Source: Prunella strophiata (Eukaryota > Chordata > Aves > Passeriformes > Prunellidae). From it: 64,000 nt of DNA. The notes beneath the pieces were generated by a model. That model was not told where the DNA came from, did no database searches, and worked only from the letters and a program-made list of their open reading frames with translations. A program made the translations under genes and the position numbers. The stretch lies in contig JAZBQD010000022.1 in NCBI GenBank assembly GCA_036583965.1, positions 3,403,285 to 3,467,284 of the forward strand, given 5' to 3'. Positions 33,501 through 44,671 of this stretch are shown one piece after another. Every line of letters begins with the position of its first letter. Positions within the stretch are counted from its first letter, which is position 1.

Positions 33501-36500
33501 ACAATCAAGCAAGTCAAAAGCAATTACTGAGCCAACATCTGCATGGTCACAACTCCCAGCCTGGGTGCTGCTGCAGAGGGGGGCCGAGCTAATCTTTGTG
33601 CTGTTGAAATCATCCCCCTGATTATTAACTTAGAGGATTAGGCACGGCTCTAATTGAACAACAAAACCCAAACTTAATTACCCCATCCTTCCCCAGCACC
33701 ACCATCTCCTTGTGCCTGATGGAAGCTGTTTGTGTGGGAGTGGAAAGAGGCAAATGAGATAAACCCCACGTGTGCATTCATCAAAGCCACTGCGTGTAAT
33801 TGATTCCAGCTCCTTGCAGGGACACACACGCTGCCTGGACACCCATTCCTGATGCCAGCCCTGCCTTGGAAGCAGCCCCAAGGGCCAGCAGGGATGAGGG
33901 ATGCCCGTGGGGACAGCCAGGGTGACTTGCCTGATGTCGTAGCCGTACATGTCCTTCTCCGGCCGGCCGTGGATGATCCAGTGAGCCAATTCCCTGCCAC
34001 AGCCACCTCCCAGCATCATCCCTGGGGAACAGGGCAGGATGCAGGCAGGGCCAGGAGGCCAAGCAGGGCTGGGGAATGCCAGGATTCACCTGGGATCCCA
34101 TGCCAGCAGGGTATGACCCCCTCAGGTCTCTCTTACCGGCGCTGTTGAAGCCGCAGCCGAGGAAGAACCCTCGGACTTCTGGAGCTTCTCCCATGAGGGG
34201 TTTGTGGTCAGCTGTGAATGACTCTGGAAAACAGAGAGGGGATGTGTCAGAGAGGCCAGGACAGGGGGGATCACACCCTCTGGGGACACGTCACACACTT
34301 TACAAACAGGTTTCCTGCAGCCTCCTGTGCTGACCTCGTCCTGCTCCCACACAGCTCAGTGGGGCCAGAACTGGACCAACACCAAGCACTGCCCAGCACA
34401 GGTTTTTTTGGAGTTAGACTGAAAATTTGGGAAGCAAAATGAGAAGGTGAGAGGCACTGTGAGGGCTCTTTTTTCCTTCCCAATCCCCCAGACAAGGGGG
34501 CTGCACTGATCTGTTTGTTACCATTTTAAATCTGGGTCTGTTTCCTGATGGTGCATTCCACCTTCATCAATTCTTCATCAATTCCTGTTGGGAAATTCTG
34601 TGACTTTGAGCCCCTTGGTTCAGCTGAGGGAAGGGCTGGGAATGTCTCTCCTGTGCTCATAATATCTCCCATTCCACTGGGCCATCAGCCATGGACATCC
34701 CTCTACAAATCCTCACCAGGGAGGACAGAAAGCCCCTGACAGAGGTGTGCAATCCTCCTCCCCGTTTGATGGGGCTCCATCCACCCATCCATGTACAAGG
34801 AGAGAGGGAAAACTGAGTTCAGTGGGGTTTTTTTCCCCCACTTAGCAATGCCCAGTGTGTTTCCCCTGATCCCACTGCTCCAGAGAAGGCAGGAGCAGAG
34901 CCAGAATATTTCCACTGTCACCAGAGCAGCTCCTCATGTGCTAAAATCCCTGTACAGATATTCCAGGCTACAAACTCAGAGAGTTCATGGAGCAACAGCC
35001 AAAGCACCTCCCCTGCCAGCACGGCTGACTTTGCCCTGGGATGGGTGGTGAGGGCTCCAGGGACCTTGGCACAGTGACCACAGCAGAGGGGACAAAGCCT
35101 TTGCCATTTGCTTCAGCCCAGCATGACTCAGCTGCCACAGGCTGCTGGTTTCAATCAAGAAGGAGAAAAGGAGGAGAGCTGAGCCTTGGAAAATGATATT
35201 GTTGTACTACAAAGAGGAGACATTCATCTACCAGCAGCCAGCTCTGCCCTGCTCACACCACAGTGCAATCAAACACTGGACCCAGGGCCAAGGTCTCAGC
35301 CTTGTACAAGTCATGTTTGATCTGCTGCAGGGCACAAGATGTGCCCTACTTTCCCCTCATACAACCAAAAGAGCTTCCCTTTAAGTGCTTCAGCAAAAAG
35401 GGCTTTTATTATAGTTGATTTCTTACTCTATAGTGGATTTTAAAGCCAAACCAAGTGTGCAAGGCTTGGGCTCAATGTTTGGCACCACCTCCAGCTGCCA
35501 CTGCAGGGATGGCTTTAACTCCACACCAGGGATGTAAATCTGGGTAAATCTAATGTCACTAGACCAGGATCAAGTAGTAAAATTAATTAGAGAATATAAC
35601 ACTTGGTAAAATAACAGCCACTGCTTAAAACCATCTGCCCCTTAATTTTCCAGTCCAGTGGCCACAACATCAGCTGGAGATCCATTCACTACCAGACTAA
35701 ACCAGGGCAGTCAGCTCCCCAGGGAAATGGCTTTAAACTGAAAGAGGGACAACTGAGATGATAAGAAATCAATAAGATTATAAGAAATTATGAGATAGAA
35801 GTTATTTACAACAAGGGTGGGGAGGCCCTGGCACAGGTTGCCCAGAGAAGCTGTGGCTGCCCCATCCCTGGAGGTGTTCAAGGCAAGGTTGGATGGGGCT
35901 TGGAGCACTTGGGATAGTGAAAAGTGTCCCTGCCCATGGCAGTGGAGCTGGAATTAGATCATCTTTGAAGATTCCTTCCAAGCCAAACCGTTCTATTAAT
36001 CTCTGAATGTGTGATTCTATTTCTCCACCCAGGCTAGGCCTGGAATGCCACCCCTTGGAAGATGCCACCACTGCAGCCAGACCAGCAGCACCTTCTCTGC
36101 ATTCAGAAAGATTTTCTTCTCCCCAGATTATAAAGTTTCCCTTTTCCTCAGCAAGATCTTCAGAGAAACCCAGCCACCACAGTGATCACCACAGCCACCA
36201 CAGTGGTCACCACAGCCATGTTACCTGGCCCACAGACAGTGGATTTAATTCCTGTTTTCTCCAGAACTGGCACTCTGTTGACAGCACCTTCAATGTGCTG
36301 CATGAAAACATCCCAGTCCAGGTCAAAGAGGCCAAAAGCAAATTTTTCAGATACCTAAAGAGGAGAAACAAGAATCAGGGCACAGAACAGAGGATGGGTG
36401 ACTGTGTGAGACATCATGTCTGGCAGCCTCAGAGAAGATAAAATGAGGCTGCATTGAATCCCTGGGATTTTGGGGTTTTCTTCAACAACCCAGACAAACC

Positions 36501-39500
36501 TGAAGTCTGAATTAAGGACAGAGGGATGGGCACAGCAGCTTCTGGCCCTCCTGTTGCCTCTTGCACTGCATTCTATGCCACAGACAGCCCCAAAAGGGAG
36601 ATGCTCCCCTTGATTTCCCCACCAGCCACCAGAGGTTGGTGCCTGCAGAACGTGGGGGCTGTGCCTGAGCCCACCTCTCCGAGGTGGCTTCCCTGGAAAC
36701 CTGCCTTGTTCCCCCAGCAAACCTCCTGGCTGCACTCACCTCCTCCCAGAAGATGGGGTTTGACTCATATCCACCCACGGAGAGGGCATCGCCTTGGAGA
36801 CGGAGATAGACCGAGGCGTCGTGATCACGAACGTTTGGCATGTTCTGAAACACGGGGAGGGGGAGTGCAGGGGTCAGAGGAGGCCAAGAGCCATGGGGAC
36901 AGCACCCTACAGCTAGATTCCAGGGCACAAGGTGGGCACCTGCAGCAGTGACCTGTCAAAGATGGGACACGATGGCTCCGTGGGTGCTCCCTCAGCACCG
37001 AAATTTGGGCGCCCCAAGAGGAAAGCACCCAGCTCAGCTCCAGCTAACGTGGGCAAACCATGGGCAGAGCAGCTTCCACAGCCACCTGAGCAGCACCCAG
37101 GGGTGCCCTGGGGACGGGGAGCAGCCCCTGTGGTTGATCCTGGCTCAGGAATCATCCCTCCTCTGCCTGCCCGCCTCTGCAGGAGGATGCAGCAGCTCGA
37201 GGCGCAGGCAGCGGTGCACGAAGAATGAGGGATTTGTTCTTGTGAATAATGGATGGGGAAACATTTAGATAACACTGGAGAATCAGTGTAGGGCCTACTG
37301 CAAGCCGTGTTGACAAGAGGAATTAAGTGGATTGAACAGGAGGCACCGAGGTCTGCGAGCTGCAGCCTCTCCTCTGGAGCCTTTCTTGCTGCTTACAGCA
37401 CAGTGCAGTCACTGGGACAGAAATGTAATCATGGACCACAGCACTCCTCACAACCAGGCACCTCGTGCTGAAAGGTCAGGCACAGCCTGTGTCAGCAGGA
37501 TGGAAACTAATTAATGTGTCACCCTCAGTGCACTGGGGCCTGAGAGGATGAAGGCTCCTTCAACTCCCAGGCAATTCTCCACAGCCAGATGGCAGGAACA
37601 GATTTATAGGGGCAGTGTAGAAATGCTTGGAGAGCTACACCTCTGCCTACCAGGACTGGGGCTTGCTCAGAAAGGGCTGGGATCTTTATGAATGCTGCCA
37701 TCAGACACCAAACACAGAGATCTTGAGGAAAAACTAATATCCTGCCAGTTATAACCTTGTTAAATATTAAATCTGACTCTGTTCAAGGCGGTCTGACAGC
37801 CCTGCCGAGGGTGCGCACTGAGAACAGAGCCTGACCTGGCAGGAACCAGGAGGTCCCACAGGTCTGGGGGTGCCTGGAAGGGGCAGGGGTCTTTCTGCCT
37901 CTCCAGCCCTGTCCCCCAGAGCAGAGGAGCCGAGCTGCAGCGGGCAGGACTGACCTGGATGCCCTCGATGCGCTCGGTCACCACGTAGGCGTGGTGCATG
38001 GCCACCAGCGGCACGTGCACGCCCGCCAGCCGGCCCAGGGCCCGTGCCCACACTCCTGCAGAGACAACAACCCCGTGCTGAGCTCCTCTCCACCCCCCCA
38101 CACCCCCAGACAGCTGCAGGGGACAAGGGACAAGGGGCTGATGCATTGTCCTCCTCACGGGAGCGAAGCCACGCTGCCCCTGTCCCATCCCTTCCCCGTA
38201 CCTTACCTGCACAGTTCACCACGCAGGGAGTCTGGATGGTCCCGTGGGCTGTCTCCACTGCATGCACCCTCTTCACCCCAAAATCATCAGTTTTCACCTG
38301 GATGCCCGTGACAGGGCAGTTCTCAATGATCTGGTGGCACAGGAAGGGTGGCAGAGTCACAGCAGGGTCACCAGGGCAGGGGGACAACGCTCCTCACCTG
38401 ACAGGCAGCCCCCAAATCTGGGAAAAGTGAACCTAAGCAGTGTTCTGAGTGCCTTGTCCTGCTCCTAAAGGCCTTTTTTCCACCCTCTATTTTCCCTGGA
38501 TCTCATGGTTCCTGCCAGCTTTGTCACTGTCACCCAACCAAGAGGACAACTGAACACCCTCCCTTCAAAAAGGGGGTTTGGGAATTCCCAGGGCACGGCA
38601 CCCTGTGCTTGCTCATGCCTCAAAAACCACTTTTTTTTTTAATTCTTTTTTTTCCCCAACTGGAATTCAGGAGCTGTTTGGCCACAGAGAAGGGGCCAGG
38701 AGAGGGTGGGCCAGTGGCTGCACAGGGACAGGTCCTGCCTGTGGACACTGTGACCCCTGTGGGGAAAGACCCAAATCTGCAGGAGCAGCTCTGCCCCGGT
38801 GGGAAAGGAGAAGGTGAGGAAAGGCAGAGGATGGAACCAAGAGGCATTAATGAGTAAATTACTAATTAAGAACTACCGTAGCTCCTCTGGCAGTTGCTGC
38901 TCTGGCCAGAGTTGAGCAGGTGCCAGCAGGGTCCATGGTGCCATCCTTGGGGACGTACAGGGTGCCATAGAGGTCATCAATGTTCATCAGGGGGTACAGG
39001 TCCTTGGTCTGTGAGGGGGTCAGCACGTGGGACTCCACACCATACACCTTCCCCAGCTGCCAAGGGACAGGAAAACCTGAGCTCAGGTAAGGAACAAAAG
39101 CTTTGTTCACTTCAAGCTGAAGGAGGAGGAGGAGGAGAATCCCAGGACATGTTTATCTCCCAAACCCTAAATCTAGCATGAGGTGATGCTCGGATTTCAG
39201 GGACTGTGACCCTGTTTTTGAATTCAAGCTGCCTGTGCAGCTGGAGAAATGATGCTGCACAATGGGGAAAACGATGCTATCCACTATCTAAACGGCCCAA
39301 AATCCGAGTTTGGATTTAATTTTACCAACTTTGGAGGAGTTTGACGGATTTTAGCTGCCTTATGCAAGACAGGAGGGACCTGCTGTCCAGGTGGGAAGGC
39401 AGTGAAGGGATGGCACATTCACAGACCACAAAAACCCCTCCTCCTGCAGCCCACCCTGCCGGGAGGACCCACCCGGGGGCTCCTCCCTACCGACATCAGC

Positions 39501-40835
39501 CTTTTGTACTCATCCAGGCGCTGCTTGTTGGAGGCGATGAAGAGCCCCCCGTTCTCCACCCAGCCCGTGTGCAGCCCGGTCTCGGCCGGCAGCTCCCGGC
39601 TGACCACATCCCTGGTGTGTGCCAGCAGCTCCACCTCCACATCGCTGGGACGCAGCTGCCACAGGAGACCTGCGGGGGACACGCACGGGGTGCCACGGAG
39701 GCTCTGTCACCTCCCCAGCACCCGGAGCGGGATGCGCAAAGGGGGTCCCTGCGTGTCCTGTGCCACCCTGCGGGGCTCTTGCTCCATCTCGTGGATTCGT
39801 GGCAATGCTACAAAGCATCGGTTTCTGTTCTCTTCGGGCGTTAAATGGATGGGGAAAGGGGTTATGGAGTGGATGGGCCCCAAAAATGAAGGGAAAAAAG
39901 TTTATATAGCTCTGCCTCCCTGCCATAGAAAAGCAGCTTTAAAAAGGGGGTGCAAACTGTGGAAATCAAGTGTTTCCTTTTCCTGCAGCCACATAAATCT
40001 TGAGGGGGAAAAAAGCAAATTTAGGGGACGTTTAAAAAAAGATATTATGGCAGAAGGAAAACAGAAATTCCTTGCATTTACAGCCAAAACCCTCACACAG
40101 CACATCCCAAGCTGGGGGTGTTTAGCCTGGAGAAGAGGAGGCTCAGAGGTGACCTTATTGCTCTCTACAGCTTCTTGAAGGGAGGTTGTGGACAGGTGGG
40201 GTCAGTCTCTTCCACCAGGCAGCAGCTGACAGAAGCAGAGGACACAGCCTCAAGCTACATCAGGGAAGGTGTAGGTTGGATATTAGGAAAAAAAAAATTC
40301 ACAGAAAGAATAATAAAGAACTGGAATGCTCTTCCCAGAGAGGTGGTGGAATCACCATCTCTGGATGTGTTTAAAAAAGGCTGGACATGGCACTTGGTGC
40401 TATAGTCTAGATTCTCAGTTGAGGTGTTAGGACATAGGATTGATGATCTTAGAGGTCTCTTCCAACCTCATCATTCTGTGATTCTGTGAAACCCCGAGCA
40501 TCCCCAGGGCGTGCCCGCCACTCACCCGCCGTGTGCCAGGTGGTGCCCGAGGTCAGGCGGTCCCTCTCGAGCAGCAGCACGTCCCGGAGCCCCATTTTGG
40601 CCAGGTGATAGGTGGTCTGGCAGCCCAGGCTGCCCCCTCCCACCACCACCACCTGCGCCGAGGCGGGCGGGGGTCGGCTGGGCTCGCCGCCGCCGGGACC
40701 CTCCTCCTGCAGCGTCTTCTGGTACGGGACGCTCTTCTTGGCCGTGGGGCCCGAGGCGCTGCTGAAGGCTCGGGGGCTCCTCCAGGGGGCTGGCAGGAGG
40801 CGGGGGAGCCGCCAGGCACGGCTGATGTAGGACAT
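30490..40835 (-). CDS. SARDH: Sarcosine dehydrogenase gene, first 11 coding exons
   Basis: SARDH is the mitochondrial flavoenzyme that oxidatively demethylates sarcosine to glycine, passing the one-carbon unit to tetrahydrofolate and electrons to ETF. Eleven exons join in frame to 511 residues (human total 918). Residues 1-30 look like a basic mitochondrial presequence. GGGSLG at 66-71 is the FAD-binding Rossmann motif. His101 in SGTTWHTAG is the covalent flavin-attachment histidine. The DAO oxidoreductase region and the following linker are complete, but the C-terminal GcvT-like folate-binding domain is missing: its exons should lie below 30490, where there is only a minisatellite and an N gap. 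One intron has a GC donor. The gene faces DBH tail to tail, and its start lies about 3.8 kb from the VAV2 3' end. CR1 copies sit in the introns at 35712-36020 and 40118-40489. Confidence 0.96.
32066..32207 (-). CDS. SARDH: SARDH exon 10 (residues 436-483)
   Basis: The acceptor is CTTCCAG and the donor GAG/GTGAGG. It encodes [16 protein letters not shown] through NMRKDPLHE, the linker after the flavin domain. It is 142 bp and ends in phase 0. Confidence 0.95.
33931..34021 (-). CDS. SARDH: SARDH exon 9 with a GC donor (residues 406-435)
   Basis: The acceptor is TTCCCCAG. It encodes [20 protein letters not shown] through DMYGYDI, ending in phase 2. The donor is AG/GCAAGT, the consensus of the rare GC-AG intron class; no GT at this position preserves frame. 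Confidence 0.92.
34137..34223 (-). CDS. SARDH: SARDH exon 8 (residues 377-405)
   Basis: The acceptor is GTTTTCCAG and the donor G/GTAAGA. It encodes [17 protein letters not shown] through FLGCGFNSA, the FAD-contacting end of the DAO fold. It is 87 bp and phase 1 at both ends. Confidence 0.95.
35712..36020 (+). mobile_element. CR1 LINE 3' fragment
   Basis: Contains GGAGGTGTTCAAGGCAAGG, GTTGGATGGGGCTTGGAGCA and a TTCCTTCCAAGCCAAACC tail. It lies in a SARDH intron, antisense to the gene. Confidence 0.85.
36225..36354 (-). CDS. SARDH: SARDH exon 7 (residues 334-376 plus one base)
   Basis: The acceptor is CTCTTTAG and the donor G/GTAACA. It encodes [17 protein letters not shown] through [11 protein letters not shown], ending in phase 1. 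It lacks a Met near its start and was found by translating the minus strand against the family. Confidence 0.93.
36740..36844 (-). CDS. SARDH: SARDH exon 6 (residues 299-333)
   Basis: The acceptor is GTGTTTCAG and the donor GAG/GTGAGT. It encodes [19 protein letters not shown] through NPIFWEE. It is 105 bp, phase 0 at both ends. Confidence 0.95.
37955..38055 (-). CDS. SARDH: SARDH exon 5 (residues 265-298)
   Basis: The acceptor is TCTCTGCAG and the donor CAG/GTCAGT. It encodes [18 protein letters not shown] through TERIEGIQ, including the conserved [12 protein letters not shown]. It ends in phase 0. Confidence 0.95.
38207..38330 (-). CDS. SARDH: SARDH exon 4 (residues 224-264 plus one base)
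   Basis: The acceptor is GTGCCACCAG and the donor G/GTAAGG. It encodes [18 protein letters not shown] through TPCVVNCA, ending in phase 1. Confidence 0.95.
38553..38764 (+). repeat. Direct repeat copy A (about 0.2 kb) in SARDH intron 3
   Basis: Begins AACACCCTCCCTT, continues GGGTTTGGGAATTCCCAGGG and ends CTGTGACCCCTGTGGGG. A close copy lies at 41026-41255 in the same orientation. Confidence 0.93.
38877..39056 (-). CDS. SARDH: SARDH exon 3 (residues 164-223)
   Basis: The acceptor is CTTGGCAG. The exon reads [14 protein letters not shown] through [10 protein letters not shown], 60 codons, phase 0 at both ends. The donor ACG/GTAGTT is weak but agrees with the human junction. Confidence 0.92.
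39491..39669 (-). CDS. SARDH: SARDH exon 2 (residues 104-163)
   Basis: It opens with GT completing Gly104 and reads [15 protein letters not shown] through DEYKRLMS before GTAGGG. It is 179 bp and ends in phase 0. It includes the conserved [18 protein letters not shown]. Confidence 0.95.
40118..40489 (+). mobile_element. CR1 LINE 3' fragment, relatively intact
   Basis: It runs from TTTAGCCTGGAGAAGAGGAG through GAGGTCTCTTCCAACCTCA to the octamer-type end ATTCTGTGATTCTGTG. It lies in SARDH intron 1, antisense to SARDH, ending 37 bp from the exon 1 boundary. Confidence 0.92.
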
Positions 40836-40930
40836 CTCCACCTGCACATCCCAAAAGCGCCTGGCTGCATCCCTGCCCGCCCCTCTGCTCACCTCTCTGC
40901 CCGTCTGTGCGCGCTGTGCAGAGGCTCAGC
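40500..40930 (-). promoter_or_regulatory. SARDH: CpG-rich start region of SARDH
   Basis: CpG density rises over coding exon 1 and the bases just upstream of its ATG, unlike the flanking introns. A promoter here or within a few hundred bases is likely. No TATA box is seen and the transcription start cannot be fixed by eye. Confidence 0.4.
40526..40835 (-). CDS. SARDH: SARDH coding exon 1 (residues 1-103 plus one base)
   Basis: The ATG at 40835-40833 starts [20 protein letters not shown], matching the position of the human start. A longer in-frame reading beginning at 40892 has no homology support. The exon encodes the presequence, the FAD-binding [13 protein letters not shown] and the flavin histidine in TTWHTA, ending in phase 1 at G/GTGAGT. 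Confidence 0.93.
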
Positions 40931-41025
40931 GAGCCCCGGGGCACATCCTGGGATCCCTTTCCAGCAGCTGGGGGTTCCTTTCCAGCAGGATTTGGGATCC
41001 CAGTTGTGCATTTGTGCAGCTCCCA

Positions 41026-41255
41026 AACACCCTCCCTTAAAAAAGGGGGTTTGGGAATTCCCAGGGCACGGCACCCTGTGCTCGCTCATGCCTCAAAAAC
41101 CACTTTTTTAAATTTTTTTTTTTTTCAAGTGGAATTCAGGAGCTGTTTGGCCATAGGAAGGTGCCAGGCTTGCTCTGGATCAGAGGGTGGGCCAGTGGCT
41201 GCTGGGGGACACACGGGGACAGGTCCTGCCTGTGGACACTGTGACCCCTGTGGGG
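41026..41255 (+). repeat. Direct repeat copy B upstream of SARDH
   Basis: Near-identical to 38553-38764, apart from small insertions (near TCTGGATCAG and GGGGGACACAC) and changes in a T-rich stretch. Together the two copies flank SARDH coding exons 1-3. Confidence 0.93.
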
Positions 41256-41600
41256 TCCTGGCTGAGGACACGGCTCGGGATTTGCTCCTGGAACAAGATT
41301 CAGGGCGCACATGAGGGGTGCAGTGGGGCCAACACAGACCCCCCTACACAAGCCACAGGCCATGACCAGGCTGTGCCCTGGGGATCACCCCTCTGAGACC
41401 CCCTCCTTGCTGCCACACGGCCACCAGAGCACCCAGTGTCCCCCCAGTGTCCCCCCAAGCTTCAGTCCCCCCTTGGAAGCCCTGTGACAGCCCATGGCAC
41501 ATTCCCCATTCCCATTCCAGGCACCACTCACCAGCAAGGCTCTCTCTGGGCTGGCTTCCCCTGCCGGGATGTGGTGGGGCCCCCTGCCTTCCTCTGATGC

Positions 41601-41632
41601 TCTCCTCCTCCTCCTCCTCCTCCTCCTCCTCT
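41601..41632. repeat. CTC/TCC trinucleotide microsatellite
   Basis: About ten CTC units upstream of SARDH. Confidence 0.95.
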
Positions 41633-42015
41633 TCCGTCCCCTTGGCCCCTGCTGCAAAAAACATTAACCAGCACTTGGAGGCGAGCAGAGCCAGCCTGAG
41701 CAAACAGAAAAGAGGGACTTACCTCCTTGTCCCCCCCTTCTCGTGGCTCTGCTGCTTCCCAGGCACGACAAAAAGTCTGGCAGAGCAGAGAAATTCAAAA
41801 CAGGGAGGAAAAGGCTGCTGGGTGCCCAGCAGAGAACAAACAGCCCAGCTGGGGCCAGGGGGACTCGCAGCCTCCCGGGCTGGCTGGAGCTGTCAGCTGG
41901 ATGCCAGAGAGCAAACACAGCACCATCTGACCCTCCTGCTGCAGTTCCCAGTGGCTCCAGTCAAAGGACAGAGATAAAATTAATTTACACCCCTCCTAAG
42001 CCAGATCCAAGGGCT

Positions 42016-42016
<1 letters not shown>

Positions 42017-42049
<33 letters not shown>
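42017..42049. repeat. Poly(A) tract, 33 bp
   Basis: A pure A run in the SARDH-VAV2 intergenic region, without a clear retrocopy body. Confidence 0.95.
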
Positions 42050-42052
<3 letters not shown>

Positions 42053-44671
42053 AATTGGAGTTGGGTAGAAAAATAAGGGTTTGATTTCAATCTGTAAACT
42101 TGAAGGTTTGTTGTTGCTTCAGCTCAGGGCTCAGCCCTGGAATTAGGGCCTGTTTGGGCAGGACCCAGAAGTTCTGCTGAAGGGACTTGTGCTGGTATCT
42201 CAGAGAAGCAGAAGTCAGGGTGGAGCCAGGGTTTGGCTGGTGGTTGGGAGGGATTGGGGTCCCAGCAGCATCATGCTCCCCCAGGCAGCATCTCCCACCC
42301 CTGCAGGGCTCTGAGCAGCCATGGGATGGGTTTTTGGGGGTTTTAAGCATCCAGGTTAAGTGGAAGTGCCCCTTTTCTGCTCCTCACTACCCAATCCCTC
42401 TGCTCTTGCCTGCTGGACACCCTGTGGTACCCAATATACAAACTGCCCCAGTCTGGGAAGGGTTTGAACAGGAGCTGAGGGGTTCCTTTATTCCAGCTTT
42501 ATCCCCTGTTTCCAGCAGCATTTCCCCTCCTTCTCCCAAAGAAAAAACCAGTTTCTCAGTTTTCCAGAGAGAGCCCCAATTCCTGCAGGCTTCTGCATGG
42601 ACTAAATTGCTCAGAATAACCACAGAGCTGCAAACAAGTCTAAACTCCTGTTTGCAGTGGGCTGTTCCTGTTTGACAGGCCAGAACCATTTCATCAGCAT
42701 GTCCAAATTATAAATATGACCTTTGGGTTAGACCAGACCTAGAACAATACAAGCCCAAGTCCACTTCAGCAGCCTGAGCCCCCAGGATGGACAGTGGGGA
42801 AAGTGGCAGCTCCTACAGCCCCCCTGAGCCCTGATGTGACTGCAGAGCAGGAATGAGGGGGGTATTTTTGGGGTGCAGTGTGGAGGGAGCCTGCACAGCC
42901 CAATCTCCCCCTATAATTTTTGGGTTAATTCTAAAATGAAGCAGAGCAGTGGCTCAGGCGCCAGCTGGAGTTTTCTAGGTCACAGCAAACGTGGTTAATG
43001 CAGGGCTGAGGCAGCCAGGCATGCTGCAGACTGTCACCATTGCCTCTGCCACCCCAGTCCTCACCCTCACCCCAGCTGTGGGCTCAGCTCTGCCCCACAA
43101 CCTCCGTTTGGGCTTGGGAAGCACCAACACCTGACCCTGACCCAAAAGCACCCAGATGCCACAGAGTCCTGCTGGGCAGAGCTGTCCTGAGCTCTCCTCT
43201 TGGCCACCCCCTGCCTCAGTTTCCCCACCCTGGTGGCACACAGCAGTTTGGAGCCTGGTTTTGGGATGCCCTGGGCTGGGCTGAGCGAGCTCAAGCCCAG
43301 AGTGGCAGAGGTGGCAGTCCCAGGGCCAGGGCAGGTGGCTGTCACACTGTCACACTGTGACAGGGCAGCAAACACAGCCACCCCCACGCTGTGTTTGCTC
43401 AGAGCCTGGTTCATGGGGGGGGATTTCATCAGCAGCTGCTCTTTCTGGGGGAAAAAAATCAGAATAATAAATAAAACCCCGTGCCTGGTGTGTCCTCCCC
43501 TCCTGGGACAGGCCAGGGGCTGTGCAGGGCTGGAGCCAGCTGTGCTGGCTGGAATTCACTCTGCTGTTAATGCCCCTGGAAGGCTGACCCTGCTCTGGTT
43601 ACTGCACCTGGCCATGCTGGGCACGCTGGATCAATGCCCCATTTATTCCTGAGCTGTCAGACCCTGCACTGGAACCACCCCCAGGAGAGGATTTTGGCAC
43701 AAAACTGAGCAAAGCCACCGTGGAGACACCCAGCTGCCAGCTCCAGCCACTCCCCAAGGGCTCAGTGTCCCCAGCCCTGGGCTGGCAGGGATGTCCCAGA
43801 GGCAGGACAGAATGGGAACAGATTTTTGCACTGCCCAGCTCTTGGTTGGAGGCTCCAGTGCTGCATTTGGCAGCCCAGCTGTGCCACCCACCCAGGGCCA
43901 GGCTGGGGCTCAGCACCAGGCACCTAAACCCAATACTTCATCTGTGGTCAGTGTTGGAGAGATGCCCTTAGACCAAACAGCCACGAGGAAAGGGCTTATC
44001 CCAGGCAGGGTCAGCACCTGGACCAAGGCTGAGCAGCACCTTCCCAAACCAGCACCCAAAATTTAGTGCCCAGCTCATGTCCTGATCCTGTGAGTAAAAC
44101 CCCTCTGCTCACTGCTGCATCCCCTGGGAAAAGTGAAGCACTGGGGACTCCCAAGGTGGAAAAAATGAATGTTCTTAATTAAATGACATGGCAGCTCACA
44201 GGGACATCACATCCCTGCTCAAGGTGAGGCCTCTTGAACACCTCAGGTTTTTATAAGCAACTGTGCAGCTCATTTACTGCTCTGGAACATGCTGCTGCCT
44301 GCAGGGCCAGGTGGGATTCTGGAATATGAGATCCAGGAGTGACTAAAAGCCATGGAAAATCAGCCTCTTTCTCTCACCCTGCAGGGGTTCAGCTCAGAAA
44401 AGGAGAGGAGGAACAGGAAAGCTCCTGGATGGGACAACTGCAGCAGGGGCAGCTGCTCCAGGGATGAGAAGGAGCCTGACAGGCTCCACAGGAGGGATCT
44501 GCTCCAAATTTTGGAGGGGTAAAAACACTTACTGTTCATGCCAGGAACTGGGAAGGATCCATCCCTGGGAGCACCCATCTTCCCTGGATGGGCCAAGCCC
44601 CCCCTGAGCCCCAGGGCAGCCAAGGGGGTTTTGGTGACACCCCTGGCACATTAAAAACCATGGCTGGAAAA

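Larger units (their letters stand above)
41256..44671. other. SARDH-VAV2 intergenic region
   Basis: Between the SARDH start and the VAV2 3' end I see only simple repeats (41601, 42017) and no coding exon or RNA gene. Confidence 0.5.

Noticed and set aside
40836..40892. Upstream in-frame start for SARDH, adding 19 residues
   Set aside because: The extension has no similarity to the SARDH presequence, while [10 protein letters not shown] aligns with the human start.
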